From assembly GCA_016930675.1 (NCBI GenBank), contig JAFGGG010000044.1, forward strand, positions 1 through 64,000: a stretch of 64,000 bases of DNA, written 5' to 3'. Below are positions 16,193-24,018 of this stretch, piece after piece; position 1 is the first letter of the stretch; each line of letters opens with the position of its first letter. Origin of the DNA: Spirochaetales bacterium (GTDB taxonomy: Bacteria > Spirochaetota > Spirochaetia > SZUA-6 > RPPD01). The position numbers and the translations under genes are program-made. The notes beneath the pieces are model-generated. The model was not told the origin of the DNA. It saw nothing but the letters and a program-made list of their open reading frames with translations, and made no database searches.

Positions 16193-16843
16193 ATGGAAAA
16201 ATTCTTAAAAAAAATCGGAGCTTTACCCCTATTCAAAGGAATCGAAGAGGAGAAATTAAGAACTTATCTGTCAAGAATCCGGTATTATGAAAAGAAATAT
16301 GAAAAGGACACCGCCCTCATTGTGCAGGGCATGCCCTATAAAGCCCTGTATATACTCATCGACGGAAAGTGTGCCGGGGAAATGGCGGATGCTTCCGGTA
16401 AAATACTTAAAATAGAGGATTTTGAAGCCCCTTACGCTCTGGCAAGCGCCCTGCTTTTTGCCGGCGACAACAGAATTCCCGTTACTATTTGGGCAAAAAC
16501 GGATGTGGATCTATTGATTATCAAACGGGAAGAACTGGTCTCCCTTTGCCGGAAAGACAAACGGGTTTTATTAAACCTGTTCGGTGATGTTGCTGATAAA
16601 TTCACTTTTATTTCGAACAAGCTGATGTATCTGCAGTTTAAGTCATTACGGGATAAAATACTCTTTTTTCTTTTCAAACAACAATCCGATGAGTCAGGAT
16701 GGGTGCTGTTAAAGCAGAGCATTCAGGAGCTTTCGACTTTGTTTGGCGTTGAAAGACCGTCTTTATCACGAGCACTGGCACAAATGGAAAAGGAAGGGAT
16801 TATCGGGAGGAAGGGAAAAAAAATCAAGGTACTGAAAGAATGA
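16193..16843 (+). CDS. Crp/Fnr-family regulator, HcpR-like
   Basis: 216 residues. N-terminal sensor beta-barrel (LPLFKGIEEEKLRTYLSRI...ALYILIDGKCAGEM), long dimer helix, and a C-terminal helix-turn-helix SIQELSTLFGVERPSLSRALAQMEKEGII. The RPSLSR recognition helix and the absence of an N-terminal Fe-S cysteine cluster match the HcpR group of anaerobes, which controls nitrosative-stress genes. It is divergent from ferredoxin/flavodiiron genes with a palindrome between them. No Shine-Dalgarno is visible; the operator occupies that spot. Confidence 0.82.
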   Translation: MEKFLKKIGALPLFKGIEEEKLRTYLSRIRYYEKKYEKDTALIVQGMPYKALYILIDGKCAGEMADASGKILKIEDFEAPYALASALLFAGDNRIPVTIWAKTDVDLLIIKREELVSLCRKDKRVLLNLFGDVADKFTFISNKLMYLQFKSLRDKILFFLFKQQSDESGWVLLKQSIQELSTLFGVERPSLSRALAQMEKEGIIGRKGKKIKVLKE

Positions 16844-16869
16844 TTGTATATTTCGCGTGCCTGGCGAAG

Positions 16870-16990
16870 TGGACTTTATAGAAACCATATGCCGCGCGCG
16901 GTTTTCAAAAGCGCCATTACAATAATTCTTTTTGTACATAACGGCCACGGCGGGCATATTTTTTATCCTGTCATTGAAAAACGGGCATTC
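16870..16990. repeat. ~120-bp dispersed repeat, copy A
   Basis: About 90% identical to copy B at 17963-18085, in the same orientation. The two flank the vapBC genes and the IS3 tail. On the minus strand both keep an open reading frame reading CPFFNDR-x-KNMPAVAVMYKK-x-YC...AFENRARHMV-x-IKS. Of 11 differences over 39 codons about 6 are synonymous. Copy A begins right after the stop of the Crp-type gene. Confidence 0.8.
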
Positions 16991-17060
16991 GGCCGGGCCT
17001 TCGCAGGTTGTCATAATGTTTGCTTTACATCATGTAAATCCTTTATCAGTCAAATTCTAC

Positions 17061-17441
17061 CTACACTATATTAAATTTCAGTAAATCTTTCAGTTCAAGT
17101 AATGGTTTGTCTAAAGTGAATAATACCAAATCATTTTGAATGATATTGTCTAAAATGATGAGATCAGGTATACCGACTCTTTTATAATTATTTTTCAGGA
17201 TATTTGTCTGGTACGCAATAAGATCATCCCAGTTTATATTGAGAGGTATTTCAGGCACAACTTTCAATACATCAATCAATTCATTTTCTTTTTTTACATA
17301 CAGAAAAGGAAAAAGCTCACATATTATTATTTTATTGGTACATACAAGATGATTATCTATTAACGAATCAAGTTTTTCTGAGGTTCTCCCCCCGCAGAAA
17401 TAGTCGATCCACACAGACGTATCTACAAGGACTTGTTTCAT
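17061..17441 (-). CDS. vapC: VapC-type PIN-domain RNase toxin
   Basis: 126 residues. PIN-domain acids are seen at LVDTSVWIDYF (Asp 7), the conserved Glu in IIICELFPF, and the C-terminal GIPDLIILDNIIQNDLVLFTLDKPL (two Asp). VapC toxins cleave initiator tRNA or rRNA loops when freed from VapB. The start overlaps the end of vapB by 4 bases, the standard coupled arrangement. The IRNA-type PIN core appears complete, so the toxin is likely active. Confidence 0.92.
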   Translation of the reverse strand: MKQVLVDTSVWIDYFCGGRTSEKLDSLIDNHLVCTNKIIICELFPFLYVKKENELIDVLKVVPEIPLNINWDDLIAYQTNILKNNYKRVGIPDLIILDNIIQNDLVLFTLDKPLLELKDLLKFNIV

Positions 17442-17629
17442 CTTTGTCTAAGCACATCCACATCAATATCAAGTTTTACCTTACCCTTGAACTCTTTTAT
17501 CCTTTTTAATTTTACAGATCTGATGAGGTTTTGAAGAGCAAAAACTATTACATCTGTTTTGGTTTTCAAGTGCGTAATACGTTTTGCTTCAGATATTAAG
17601 TTTTCAGGAAGATCCAAGGTGGTTCTCAT
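17438..17629 (-). CDS. vapB: VapB-type antitoxin
   Basis: 63 residues. The N-terminal MRTTLDLPENLISEAKRITHLKTKTDVIVFALQNLIR is a ribbon-helix-helix DNA-binding domain as in VapB family 2 antitoxins; the basic C-terminal tail (KLKRIKEFKGKVKLDIDVDVLR) is the usual toxin-binding arm. Autoregulation is supported by a palindrome that begins on the start codon (17629-17657). First gene of the vapBC pair. Confidence 0.9.
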   Translation of the reverse strand: MRTTLDLPENLISEAKRITHLKTKTDVIVFALQNLIRSVKLKRIKEFKGKVKLDIDVDVLRQR

Positions 17630-17680
17630 GCATATAATATATAACTCATTATATGCATTGTCAATACCTTATTATATGCC
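17629..17680. promoter_or_regulatory. vapBC operator (inverted repeats)
   Basis: TGCATATAAT (17629-17638) and ATTATATGCA (17648-17657) form a perfect 10-bp inverted repeat with a 9-base spacer, overlapping the vapB start codon. A further half-site ATTATATGCC lies at 17671-17680. The arrangement fits cooperative binding of a VapB-VapC complex. Confidence 0.75.
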
Positions 17681-17747
17681 TTATTAGACTTTGGTCATAT
17701 GCCATATCTATATAACAGATTCATTATTTGCTCATCACAACAGGATG

Positions 17748-17925
17748 ATAGAACGATTTTTTTAAAACACTAAAAGAAGAATGTGTCTGGCATTATAATT
17801 TTAAGTCGGTTACTCATGCATTTAAAATAATTGCCGATTGGATTGATTTCTATAATAATGAAAGGCCGCATTCAGCATTAAATTACGAAGCACCGGCTTT
17901 TTATACTAAAAAAACGGTTGCTTAA
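17748..17925 (+). pseudogene. IS3-family transposase (OrfB), C-terminal remnant
   Basis: In frame from 17761, FKTLKEECVWHYNFKSVTHA... then IIADWIDFYNNERPHSALNY and a stop at 17925. This is the end of the DDE domain of IS3/IS150-type OrfB. Just upstream, ATAGAACGA reads IER in a frame offset by one base across a run of seven T, where the family has IERFFKTLKEE, so there is a frameshift too. The rest of the transposase is missing and no terminal repeat is obvious. Confidence 0.85.
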
Positions 17926-17960
17926 TTGTCTAAAAAACAGGGGAACAGTACAGACTGCCG

Positions 17961-18085
17961 AAATGGACTTTATAAAAACCATATGCCTCGCGCGGTTTTC
18001 AAAAGCGTCATGACAATAATACTTTTTGTACATAACGGCCACGGCCGGCATGTTTTTCATCCTGTCGTTAAAAAAAGGGCACACG
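17961..18085. repeat. ~120-bp dispersed repeat, copy B
   Basis: Direct repeat partner of copy A (16870-16990). Starts GGACTTTATAAAAACCATAT and ends near GGGCACACG. It immediately follows the IS3 transposase remnant by about 35 bases. The conserved minus-strand frame is the same as in copy A but has a different N-terminal context and no clear ribosome site. Confidence 0.8.
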
Positions 18086-18110
18086 TATTATTTGAATTGT
18101 CTAATTTAGT

Positions 18111-18554
18111 TTACGGCATGCCCGCGGTATTGCCCCATGTTTCTGCTTCATCTACAACGCTTATGGCCAGAATGTACCACACGCCTTCCTCTTCTTCCTG
18201 AAAATAGAATTTGATGGTATCGGGAGATATACCGCCTCCGGTTTTTGTAAGAACTCCTGATTGATATGTCACGCCGCCGCCCATGTCCTGCTCGTCATTG
18301 TTGAGTGAGATCGTGAAATTATCATAATTCCAAGATAATGGTGTAGCTTCAAAAGAGTTCTCATCATAAAGAGCACGGTTCTGCATGTCCGTGTGGAAAT
18401 GCCCGCGAAGATTGCGATCACCCTGAGCTTTGTTTAAATCGTTCACAAAACTGTCGACCCGGCCGCTAATGGAAACTCCCAGAAGATCACAGCTTAAAGG
18501 TATAAAAAACATTATTATTATAAGTAACGGAAAAACAAATATCAGTTTCTTCAC
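18111..18554 (-). CDS. putative lipoprotein
   Basis: About 147 residues. GTG at 18554 is preferred because AGGAGGGC stands 4 bases before it; an overlapping GTG at 18569 lacks this. Signal KKLIFVFPLLIIIMFFIPLSC ends in a lipobox Cys. The mature part, with repeated Asn-Asp-Gly rich turns (DGDRNLRGHFHTDMQNRALYDE-like) and EEEEGVWYILAISVVDE at the end, looks like an NTF2-like or small beta domain that would respond to a partner. Last gene of the FecR/TPR group. Confidence 0.7.
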   Translation of the reverse strand: MKKLIFVFPLLIIIMFFIPLSCDLLGVSISGRVDSFVNDLNKAQGDRNLRGHFHTDMQNRALYDENSFEATPLSWNYDNFTISLNNDEQDMGGGVTYQSGVLTKTGGGISPDTIKFYFQEEEEGVWYILAISVVDEAETWGNTAGMP

Positions 18555-18565
18555 TATTGCCCTCC

Positions 18566-19579
18566 TCACATATCGTATTTGTCGATAAATTCAAGCACGT
18601 CTTTGCTAAAATATCCTATCACTTTTTTATGAACGGCCAAAAAATCCTGATATATTTTGGCATTGGGATTATTGATATATGTTGTCTTCATGAACAGGTA
18701 CATTCTTCCCGCCAGAAACCTGCGCAGCGATAAAGCGGAAAGTGCATGAAATCGGATGTTCAGATAAACCATAGTCATCTCATGTCTTATTGGCTGTACC
18801 TGTTCAATGAAATATTTCTGGTACGCCTCTTTTCCCTGCTCCTCTTCTATTTTTTTTAATTTTTCATATTCAGCTTCTAGTATCTTTCTTATTCTATTAT
18901 GCTCGTTATGCAGAGTCCTTATCTCCTGGATGTATTCCAGCATGCGGCCTTCAATATCTTTTATGGAAGCAACCGGATTCTTCATGAACTCATCATATTT
19001 TTCCTGGTTCCATTTGCTATAGTCTATGGGCTCTTTTACCGTGTATTTCTGCCCCGGAGGCCTGCCCAGCTTTATCTCCACGGCCTCGTCCGCGTTGACG
19101 GAGACCGTACGGCCCTCGGAGGTTACCTCCACCATGCCCTTGGTCACGTGGATCAGCGACGAGCCGTCCACTCCCGAATACACGATGAACTCCGTGCCGC
19201 GGATACCTGCCGCCATGCTGCCCGAGGTAATGCGCGGGCCCTGGCCGGTTATGGTCTGCACTTTAAGGTAGACCGAGCCCAGCATACAGGAAAACACGTT
19301 CTGTTTCTCCCCGCCTTTGCCCGCCTGCATGAATTTGAACACCGAGTTGGAATGAATGCTGATGGTGCCGGAGCCGGTGTCCAGCTCGGTAAAGCCGTTG
19401 TAGCCGGTAAGCACGGTATCGTTATATACCAGCTGCGAGCCGATATCCGGATCCCAGCTCGCGCCTGTATGGTCTTTCACGTACACGCTGCCTTCGGTGT
19501 ACACAACAGTGGCCTGCTGCGCGATCACGGCCAAAATCAAGAATAAGATAAAAACACTGCTTAAAACTGCTTTTTTCAT
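18566..19579 (-). CDS. FecR-domain exported protein
   Basis: 337 residues. Signal peptide KAVLSSVFILFLILAVIAQQ, then a FecR-type beta domain: TVVYTEGSVYVKDHTG, DTVLTGYNGFTELDTGSGTISIHSNSVFKF, GSVYLKVQTITGQGPRITSGSMAAGIRGTEFIV, VTKGMVEVTS, ADEAVEIKLG. The C-terminal third is helical and charged (EHNRIRKILEAEYEKLKKIEEEQGKEAYQKYF). FecR domains bind peptidoglycan or signal across the envelope; free-standing exported forms are frequent in spirochaetes. Only 3 bases separate it from the lipoprotein gene upstream. Confidence 0.88.
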   Translation of the reverse strand: MKKAVLSSVFILFLILAVIAQQATVVYTEGSVYVKDHTGASWDPDIGSQLVYNDTVLTGYNGFTELDTGSGTISIHSNSVFKFMQAGKGGEKQNVFSCMLGSVYLKVQTITGQGPRITSGSMAAGIRGTEFIVYSGVDGSSLIHVTKGMVEVTSEGRTVSVNADEAVEIKLGRPPGQKYTVKEPIDYSKWNQEKYDEFMKNPVASIKDIEGRMLEYIQEIRTLHNEHNRIRKILEAEYEKLKKIEEEQGKEAYQKYFIEQVQPIRHEMTMVYLNIRFHALSALSLRRFLAGRMYLFMKTTYINNPNAKIYQDFLAVHKKVIGYFSKDVLEFIDKYDM

Positions 19580-19582
19580 AGT

Positions 19583-20023
19583 TTACGGCCCCTTTATTCC
19601 TAAAATCTGCGCGTAGCCCTTCTTCTCTCCGTCCAGCAGCAGTAAAAAACCGCCGTTGTCCGCCTTAATTTCCGCTACCACGGAATGGGGCGGAACATAC
19701 TTGTTAAAAAACACCTCCACCTCCCAGCTCTCGGAAAACAACTTATACGTGCCCTCTTCCACCGGGATGATATCGACCAGCCGCGGATTAACCAGACTGA
19801 ATTTCACCTGCGCCAGGTTTTTCCAATAAAGCGCGGCATCGTCTTTCAAGGCGATGATTTCCGCGTCCAATAAAAACGGAGTCTGGGTTATTTTTGCCAG
19901 TTTTTCACTGTCGCCCGTATTGATCAGCGTAATAATCTTGCTTACTTCGTCCTCATCAACCTCAAACGTAACGCAGGAGGCAAGCGCGATCATGCAGATA
20001 AGCGGGATAAGGATTTTCTTCAT
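19583..20023 (-). CDS. putative lipoprotein
   Basis: 146 residues. Signal KKILIPLICMIALASC with a canonical lipobox (LASC). The mature protein (VDEDEVSKIITLINTGDSEKLAKITQTPFLL...YKLFSESWEVEVFF) predicts an alpha-beta fold with a possible SnoaL/NTF2-like look; it is not recognised. Co-transcribed with the FecR protein 3 bases downstream. GGAG site before ATG 20023. Confidence 0.72.
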   Translation of the reverse strand: MKKILIPLICMIALASCVTFEVDEDEVSKIITLINTGDSEKLAKITQTPFLLDAEIIALKDDAALYWKNLAQVKFSLVNPRLVDIIPVEEGTYKLFSESWEVEVFFNKYVPPHSVVAEIKADNGGFLLLLDGEKKGYAQILGIKGP

Positions 20024-20140
20024 ACCTGCTCCTTACATTGTTTTAATCTACTATTCCTTAAAAAGTATACAACATTTTCATAAAGTTTTCATCGCATTTT
20101 TTTAAATCGGCCACGCGCGTAATTGTAATTAAAAACCGCT

Positions 20141-21046
20141 TCAGCGCCACTCCCGGCGTAATTTTACAGCTTTAGCAAGGGCCTTTTCCTGAAAAGGATA
20201 TTTGGGATTGATCTTTTCCAGACCGGTTATAACCCAATTTAAAATTTCTTCGGCTTCCTGCCTGTCCGTGACGGATGTAAGCTGAACTATGCCCTCATAG
20301 TAACAGTATTTCTCCATGGATGAGGATTTGGTATTGTATTCCCTGCGTTTGTTCTCCTGCTCATGCCCGCGTTTGCGCGTGTCCCAGTTCCTTATCCACA
20401 GGTACTTGGCGAGCTCGATATAGAAATCAAAATATACGATTTCATACTTGCCGTTTGCCAATTGGTGCTTATGGATATCAATCGCCTTTCTGGCTAAAGA
20501 AACGGCAAAATCGATATTGCCGAAACCCACCGGCCACCCCGGCACCTGGTTGTAGAGCTGTGCCAATACGTAATAAGACCCCGAATAACCCGGATCATAG
20601 GCGATGGCCACAAAGAGAATCTCTTTCATCTCCTCCGCTTTCTGCAGGCTTTCCAGAATACCTTTTGCCTGACCCCACAAACCGCTGTTGGCCGCCTTCC
20701 AGAAGTAACCCTGGGCACTGTCCGGATTGAGGTTTATCGTCAGATCCGCGTAGCGTATTCCCTGTTCAAACAATGGCAGCAGCGTCTGCTGCGAGGCACC
20801 CGCGAGCTTCTTTTCCTCTCCGAACTGCAGGTAGGTGCGGGAAAGCCTCCAGTACACTTCCGCCGACTGCGTGTCGTTTCCGGCCTGGGCCAGTAATGAA
20901 CGGAGCAACGCTTTTTCTTCCGTGTACCTGCCCTCCAAATCCAGCAGATCGGCCTTGTACAACTCGGCGTCAAAATCGGCAAAAGCGGTGAGTGCCGCGG
21001 CCGTAATAAATATCAATAAAAAGAACATGCTTCTTTTGGTAAACAT
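20141..21046 (-). CDS. exported TPR-like protein
   Basis: 301 residues with a signal peptide (SMFFLLIFITAAALTAFADFD) and helical repeats: GRYTEEKALLRSLLAQAG, SAEVYWRLSRTYLQFGEEKK, GIRYADLTINLNPDSAQGYFWKAANSGLWG, AIAYDPGYSGSYYVLAQLYNQVPG. The PDSAQGYFWKA and PGYSGSYYVLAQLY pieces are classical TPR helices. Such soluble periplasmic TPR proteins appear next to FecR proteins and lipoproteins in spirochaetes and probably scaffold envelope complexes. Its stop is 117 bases from the next gene, so a separate promoter may drive the lipoprotein-FecR part. Confidence 0.82.
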   Translation of the reverse strand: MFTKRSMFFLLIFITAAALTAFADFDAELYKADLLDLEGRYTEEKALLRSLLAQAGNDTQSAEVYWRLSRTYLQFGEEKKLAGASQQTLLPLFEQGIRYADLTINLNPDSAQGYFWKAANSGLWGQAKGILESLQKAEEMKEILFVAIAYDPGYSGSYYVLAQLYNQVPGWPVGFGNIDFAVSLARKAIDIHKHQLANGKYEIVYFDFYIELAKYLWIRNWDTRKRGHEQENKRREYNTKSSSMEKYCYYEGIVQLTSVTDRQEAEEILNWVITGLEKINPKYPFQEKALAKAVKLRREWR

Positions 21047-21200
21047 ACTGTCTCCCGATTAAAATAATTCAATATCTATTTTAAAGCACCTTTAGATTAA
21101 AAACCACTATTTATGCGTATGGTAACAAAAAAACAACAGGCTGAGCGGAATAATTGACTCAACATACAAAAAACCCTATGATTCACACGTGGAGGTCCAA

Positions 21201-22829
21201 GTGGAAACAGACATGTCCGGTATCAAAACCATTATTGCCAAAATGACAACAGAAGAAAAAGTTGCTCATATAGTGATGCCCCAGCTCCCGAGTTTTACCA
21301 AAGGTCCTCATGATCAGTTTGCTAAGCGCTTTGAAACTCTTCTCGGGTTTATAGAGACATACGGGATCGGCGGAGTGTTTATAATCAGAGGGGATCCTTC
21401 CATCTTAAAGCAGTATGTACGTGATATGCGTGAAACTGCCCCCAACACCGGCGTATTAATCGCGGCCGATCTGGAGAACGGAGCGGGCCGTTTTGAGGGC
21501 AACACGCAGTTTCCGGATTTACTGGCATTGGGCGCGGCCGACGATCCCGATCTGGCCTATACTATGGGCAAAGCGGCCGCTCTGGAAGGAAAACGGATGG
21601 GCATCAACTGGTCCTTCTCTCCGGTAGTGGATATTATCCTGAATCCCGACAATCCCATCACTCAGAACCGGGCTTTGGGCGATAAAGAGGACAGAATCGC
21701 CGTATTGGCCGCCGCCTTTATCCGCGGCATGCAGGAGCACGGTATGGCCGCCTGCGCCAAACATTTTCCGGGAGACGGTACCGATTCTCTCGATCAGCAT
21801 GTAGCCACCGCGATGAATTCCCTGTCCAAACCTGAATGGCTGAAGCATTTCGGAGCCGTCTACAAACACGTTATTAAAGCGGGCGTTTTGTCGATTATGA
21901 TAGGACATATTGCCCTGCCCTTCCAGGACGGCAGGTTGAATAAAATGAAGCTGTACTATCCCGCTACCCTGTCAAAAAATATAATAACGGATCTACTGAA
22001 AACAGAACTCGGTTTTAACGGACTGGTTATTTCCGACGCCATGGGCATGGCCGGTGTAACCGGCAGCATGATAAAACAAGACCGACTCATCGCGTCCCTC
22101 AACGCGGGCTGTGACATGCTGCTTTTTGTGGAAGAAAAGGAAATCACTCTTCTAATGGAAGCGGCCATAAAGGGTAAAATCGAAAAAAGCAGACTGGATC
22201 AAGCCGTGGAAAAAGTACTGCTGCTGAAAAAAACCTGCGGTGTGCTCGCGAACAACGATTTTTCGCAAAATAAACCGGATGACAATCAGGGACCGGCCGA
22301 AAAACAGGAGTTTTTGAACACGGCCGGACGCATAGCGGAAAAAGCGGTGGTTATTGTGCGTAATATGGATAACACCTGGCCGGTCTCATTGGCAAAGGAA
22401 GCCAACATATTAACGATCACACTCAGCCGCGGCAATGATGTACTCACGGAGATCGACCCGGCATTAAAACAGCGGGGATTTTCGGTCGATCACCTGCTTA
22501 ATCCCCCGTTTCCATTGTTTCCCAGGATGGAAAATAAATACGATTTCATCTTTGTTAATTTTAACTTTCCCGTGGAATGGGCCACGGCCTCATGCAAATG
22601 CATCGGTCCGCAAAACAGGATTTTCATGTACGGTTTCACAACCGATTATGACGGAAAAATCATGTACACCTCCTTCGGTTCTCCTTTTCACCTGCGGGAG
22701 ATTCCCCATCTGCCTAATTATATCAATGTGCATTCCGACTGTTCCCTTTCCCAGCACGCAGCGGTAAAAGCGTGGTTCGGCGAGCTTGATATTTCGCACA
22801 ATACGAGCCCGGTTAACATTATGTGTTGA
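21201..22829 (+). CDS. glycoside hydrolase family 3 (beta-N-acetylhexosaminidase-like)
   Basis: 542 residues from GTG 21201, selected because GGAGG lies 5 bases before it. The GH3 barrel is plain: VLIAADLENGAGRFEG, GINWSFSPVVDIILNPDNPITQNRALGD, CAKHFPGDGTDSLDQHVATA (the KHFPGDG...DxH motif of NagZ-type enzymes, with the His-Asp acid/base dyad), and LVISDAMGMAGV (nucleophile Asp). A C-terminal domain of about 170 residues follows. No signal peptide, so it acts in the cytoplasm, probably on muropeptide or chitin-derived GlcNAc. Confidence 0.88.
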   Translation: METDMSGIKTIIAKMTTEEKVAHIVMPQLPSFTKGPHDQFAKRFETLLGFIETYGIGGVFIIRGDPSILKQYVRDMRETAPNTGVLIAADLENGAGRFEGNTQFPDLLALGAADDPDLAYTMGKAAALEGKRMGINWSFSPVVDIILNPDNPITQNRALGDKEDRIAVLAAAFIRGMQEHGMAACAKHFPGDGTDSLDQHVATAMNSLSKPEWLKHFGAVYKHVIKAGVLSIMIGHIALPFQDGRLNKMKLYYPATLSKNIITDLLKTELGFNGLVISDAMGMAGVTGSMIKQDRLIASLNAGCDMLLFVEEKEITLLMEAAIKGKIEKSRLDQAVEKVLLLKKTCGVLANNDFSQNKPDDNQGPAEKQEFLNTAGRIAEKAVVIVRNMDNTWPVSLAKEANILTITLSRGNDVLTEIDPALKQRGFSVDHLLNPPFPLFPRMENKYDFIFVNFNFPVEWATASCKCIGPQNRIFMYGFTTDYDGKIMYTSFGSPFHLREIPHLPNYINVHSDCSLSQHAAVKAWFGELDISHNTSPVNIMC

Positions 22830-22887
22830 TTTAATGTCCGAAATGCATTACACAATATGTAAAAGCAAAAAAAGAAAGGACATTCAG

Positions 22888-24018
22888 ATGCCAAAGTGTG
22901 TTAGAGCATTATCAACCAAGGCTGTTTTATGTATAATCTGCCTGCTTTTTGTCGCTGCCGCAGAGCTGGCGCCGGATTCCGCGGGTTCCCCTGTTCCCTC
23001 CCACTTTTACAAACGTTACGAAGGGACAATCGATAATAAATATAAAATAATACTGCATCTAACCAGGCACAATGAAACCCTGTCCGGCTATTACTATTAT
23101 GATACTCAAAACATCCCTCTCTATCTGGGGGGTCTGGCGGATAATGCCGGCAGCATAAAAATGGATGAATCCTCCCGCCGGGGTGAGTGCACGGGCCATT
23201 TTTCGGGGAAATTCATCAACAGCACCGCTATCCGGGGCACCTGGCAGACCGTGGATAGAAAAAAGCAGTTTCCCTTCGAGCTTACGGAAAGCTCAGCCGC
23301 CGACTATGTGCGGTGCACTACGTATAAGCTTGTGGATTCACGCCCGCTTTTCGAAAAAAAAGCGGATTCCCCGAAGGTAGAAGTATCTCTGTTTTACGTG
23401 TATCCGAGTGAGTATCAAAATCAGCAAATTCTCCGTCTGCTTCAGGCGCTCATCCTGCCTCAAGAGCAGAACAATCCGCGACAGACTTTGGAACATATGG
23501 TCGACAGTTATGTTACCGTCTACAGAGCCGAGAACAGTGACATATATGAGGAGGATTCGGAATGGATGTTCATGTGGAGGCATTCTTACGGAACATCCCT
23601 GATTTGTAACGATAAAAATATGTTTACCTGCCGCTTTTATTTCAACGACTACACGGGCGGCGCCCACGGTATGGCGGGAGAAGGTTTTGTTTCCTTTGAT
23701 TTGGAAACGGGCAAGCGGCTCGCCCCTGAGGATATCTTTATTGCCGATTACCGGGAACAGCTGGGCGAGATTATGGATAAAAAACTGCGAGCAGTGGAAA
23801 ATATCCCGCCCCAAGCCGCTTTAGAGGATCGGGGCTTTTTCGTGGATTATATCGAGCCCAACGACAACTTCTACATTGCCCTGGACGGCATAGGCTTTTA
23901 TTTCAACAGCTATGAAATCAGACCCTACGCGTACGGACCCACCGACATTTTTTTATCTTTCAAAGAAATAAAGCATTTGATTAAAGCGGACAGCCCGGTA
24001 AGGCGGCTGTTTGAATAA
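22888..24018 (+). CDS. exported DUF3298/RsiV-like protein
   Basis: 376 residues from ATG 22888 (AAAGGAC upstream). A signal sequence (AVLCIICLLFVAAAELA) is followed by a lipocalin-like N-terminal part (FYKRYEGTIDNKYKIILHLTRHNETLSGYYYYD...LGG), then the DUF4163/DUF3298 pair ending DYTGGAHGMAGEGFVSFDLETGKRLAPEDIF. The GGAHG motif is diagnostic of DUF3298, found in the anti-sigma factor RsiV and lysozyme-inhibitor-like proteins. The stop TAA overlaps the ATG of the next gene (TAATG), so the two are coupled. Confidence 0.82.
   Translation: MPKCVRALSTKAVLCIICLLFVAAAELAPDSAGSPVPSHFYKRYEGTIDNKYKIILHLTRHNETLSGYYYYDTQNIPLYLGGLADNAGSIKMDESSRRGECTGHFSGKFINSTAIRGTWQTVDRKKQFPFELTESSAADYVRCTTYKLVDSRPLFEKKADSPKVEVSLFYVYPSEYQNQQILRLLQALILPQEQNNPRQTLEHMVDSYVTVYRAENSDIYEEDSEWMFMWRHSYGTSLICNDKNMFTCRFYFNDYTGGAHGMAGEGFVSFDLETGKRLAPEDIFIADYREQLGEIMDKKLRAVENIPPQAALEDRGFFVDYIEPNDNFYIALDGIGFYFNSYEIRPYAYGPTDIFLSFKEIKHLIKADSPVRRLFE

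Noticed and set aside
16844..17074. Plus-strand open frame over repeat copy A
   Set aside because: The minus-strand frame is the one conserved between the two copies; the plus frame differs.
18899..19546. Plus-strand open frame of about 215 codons
   Set aside because: Antisense to the FecR gene; open only because of GC-rich third positions of that gene.
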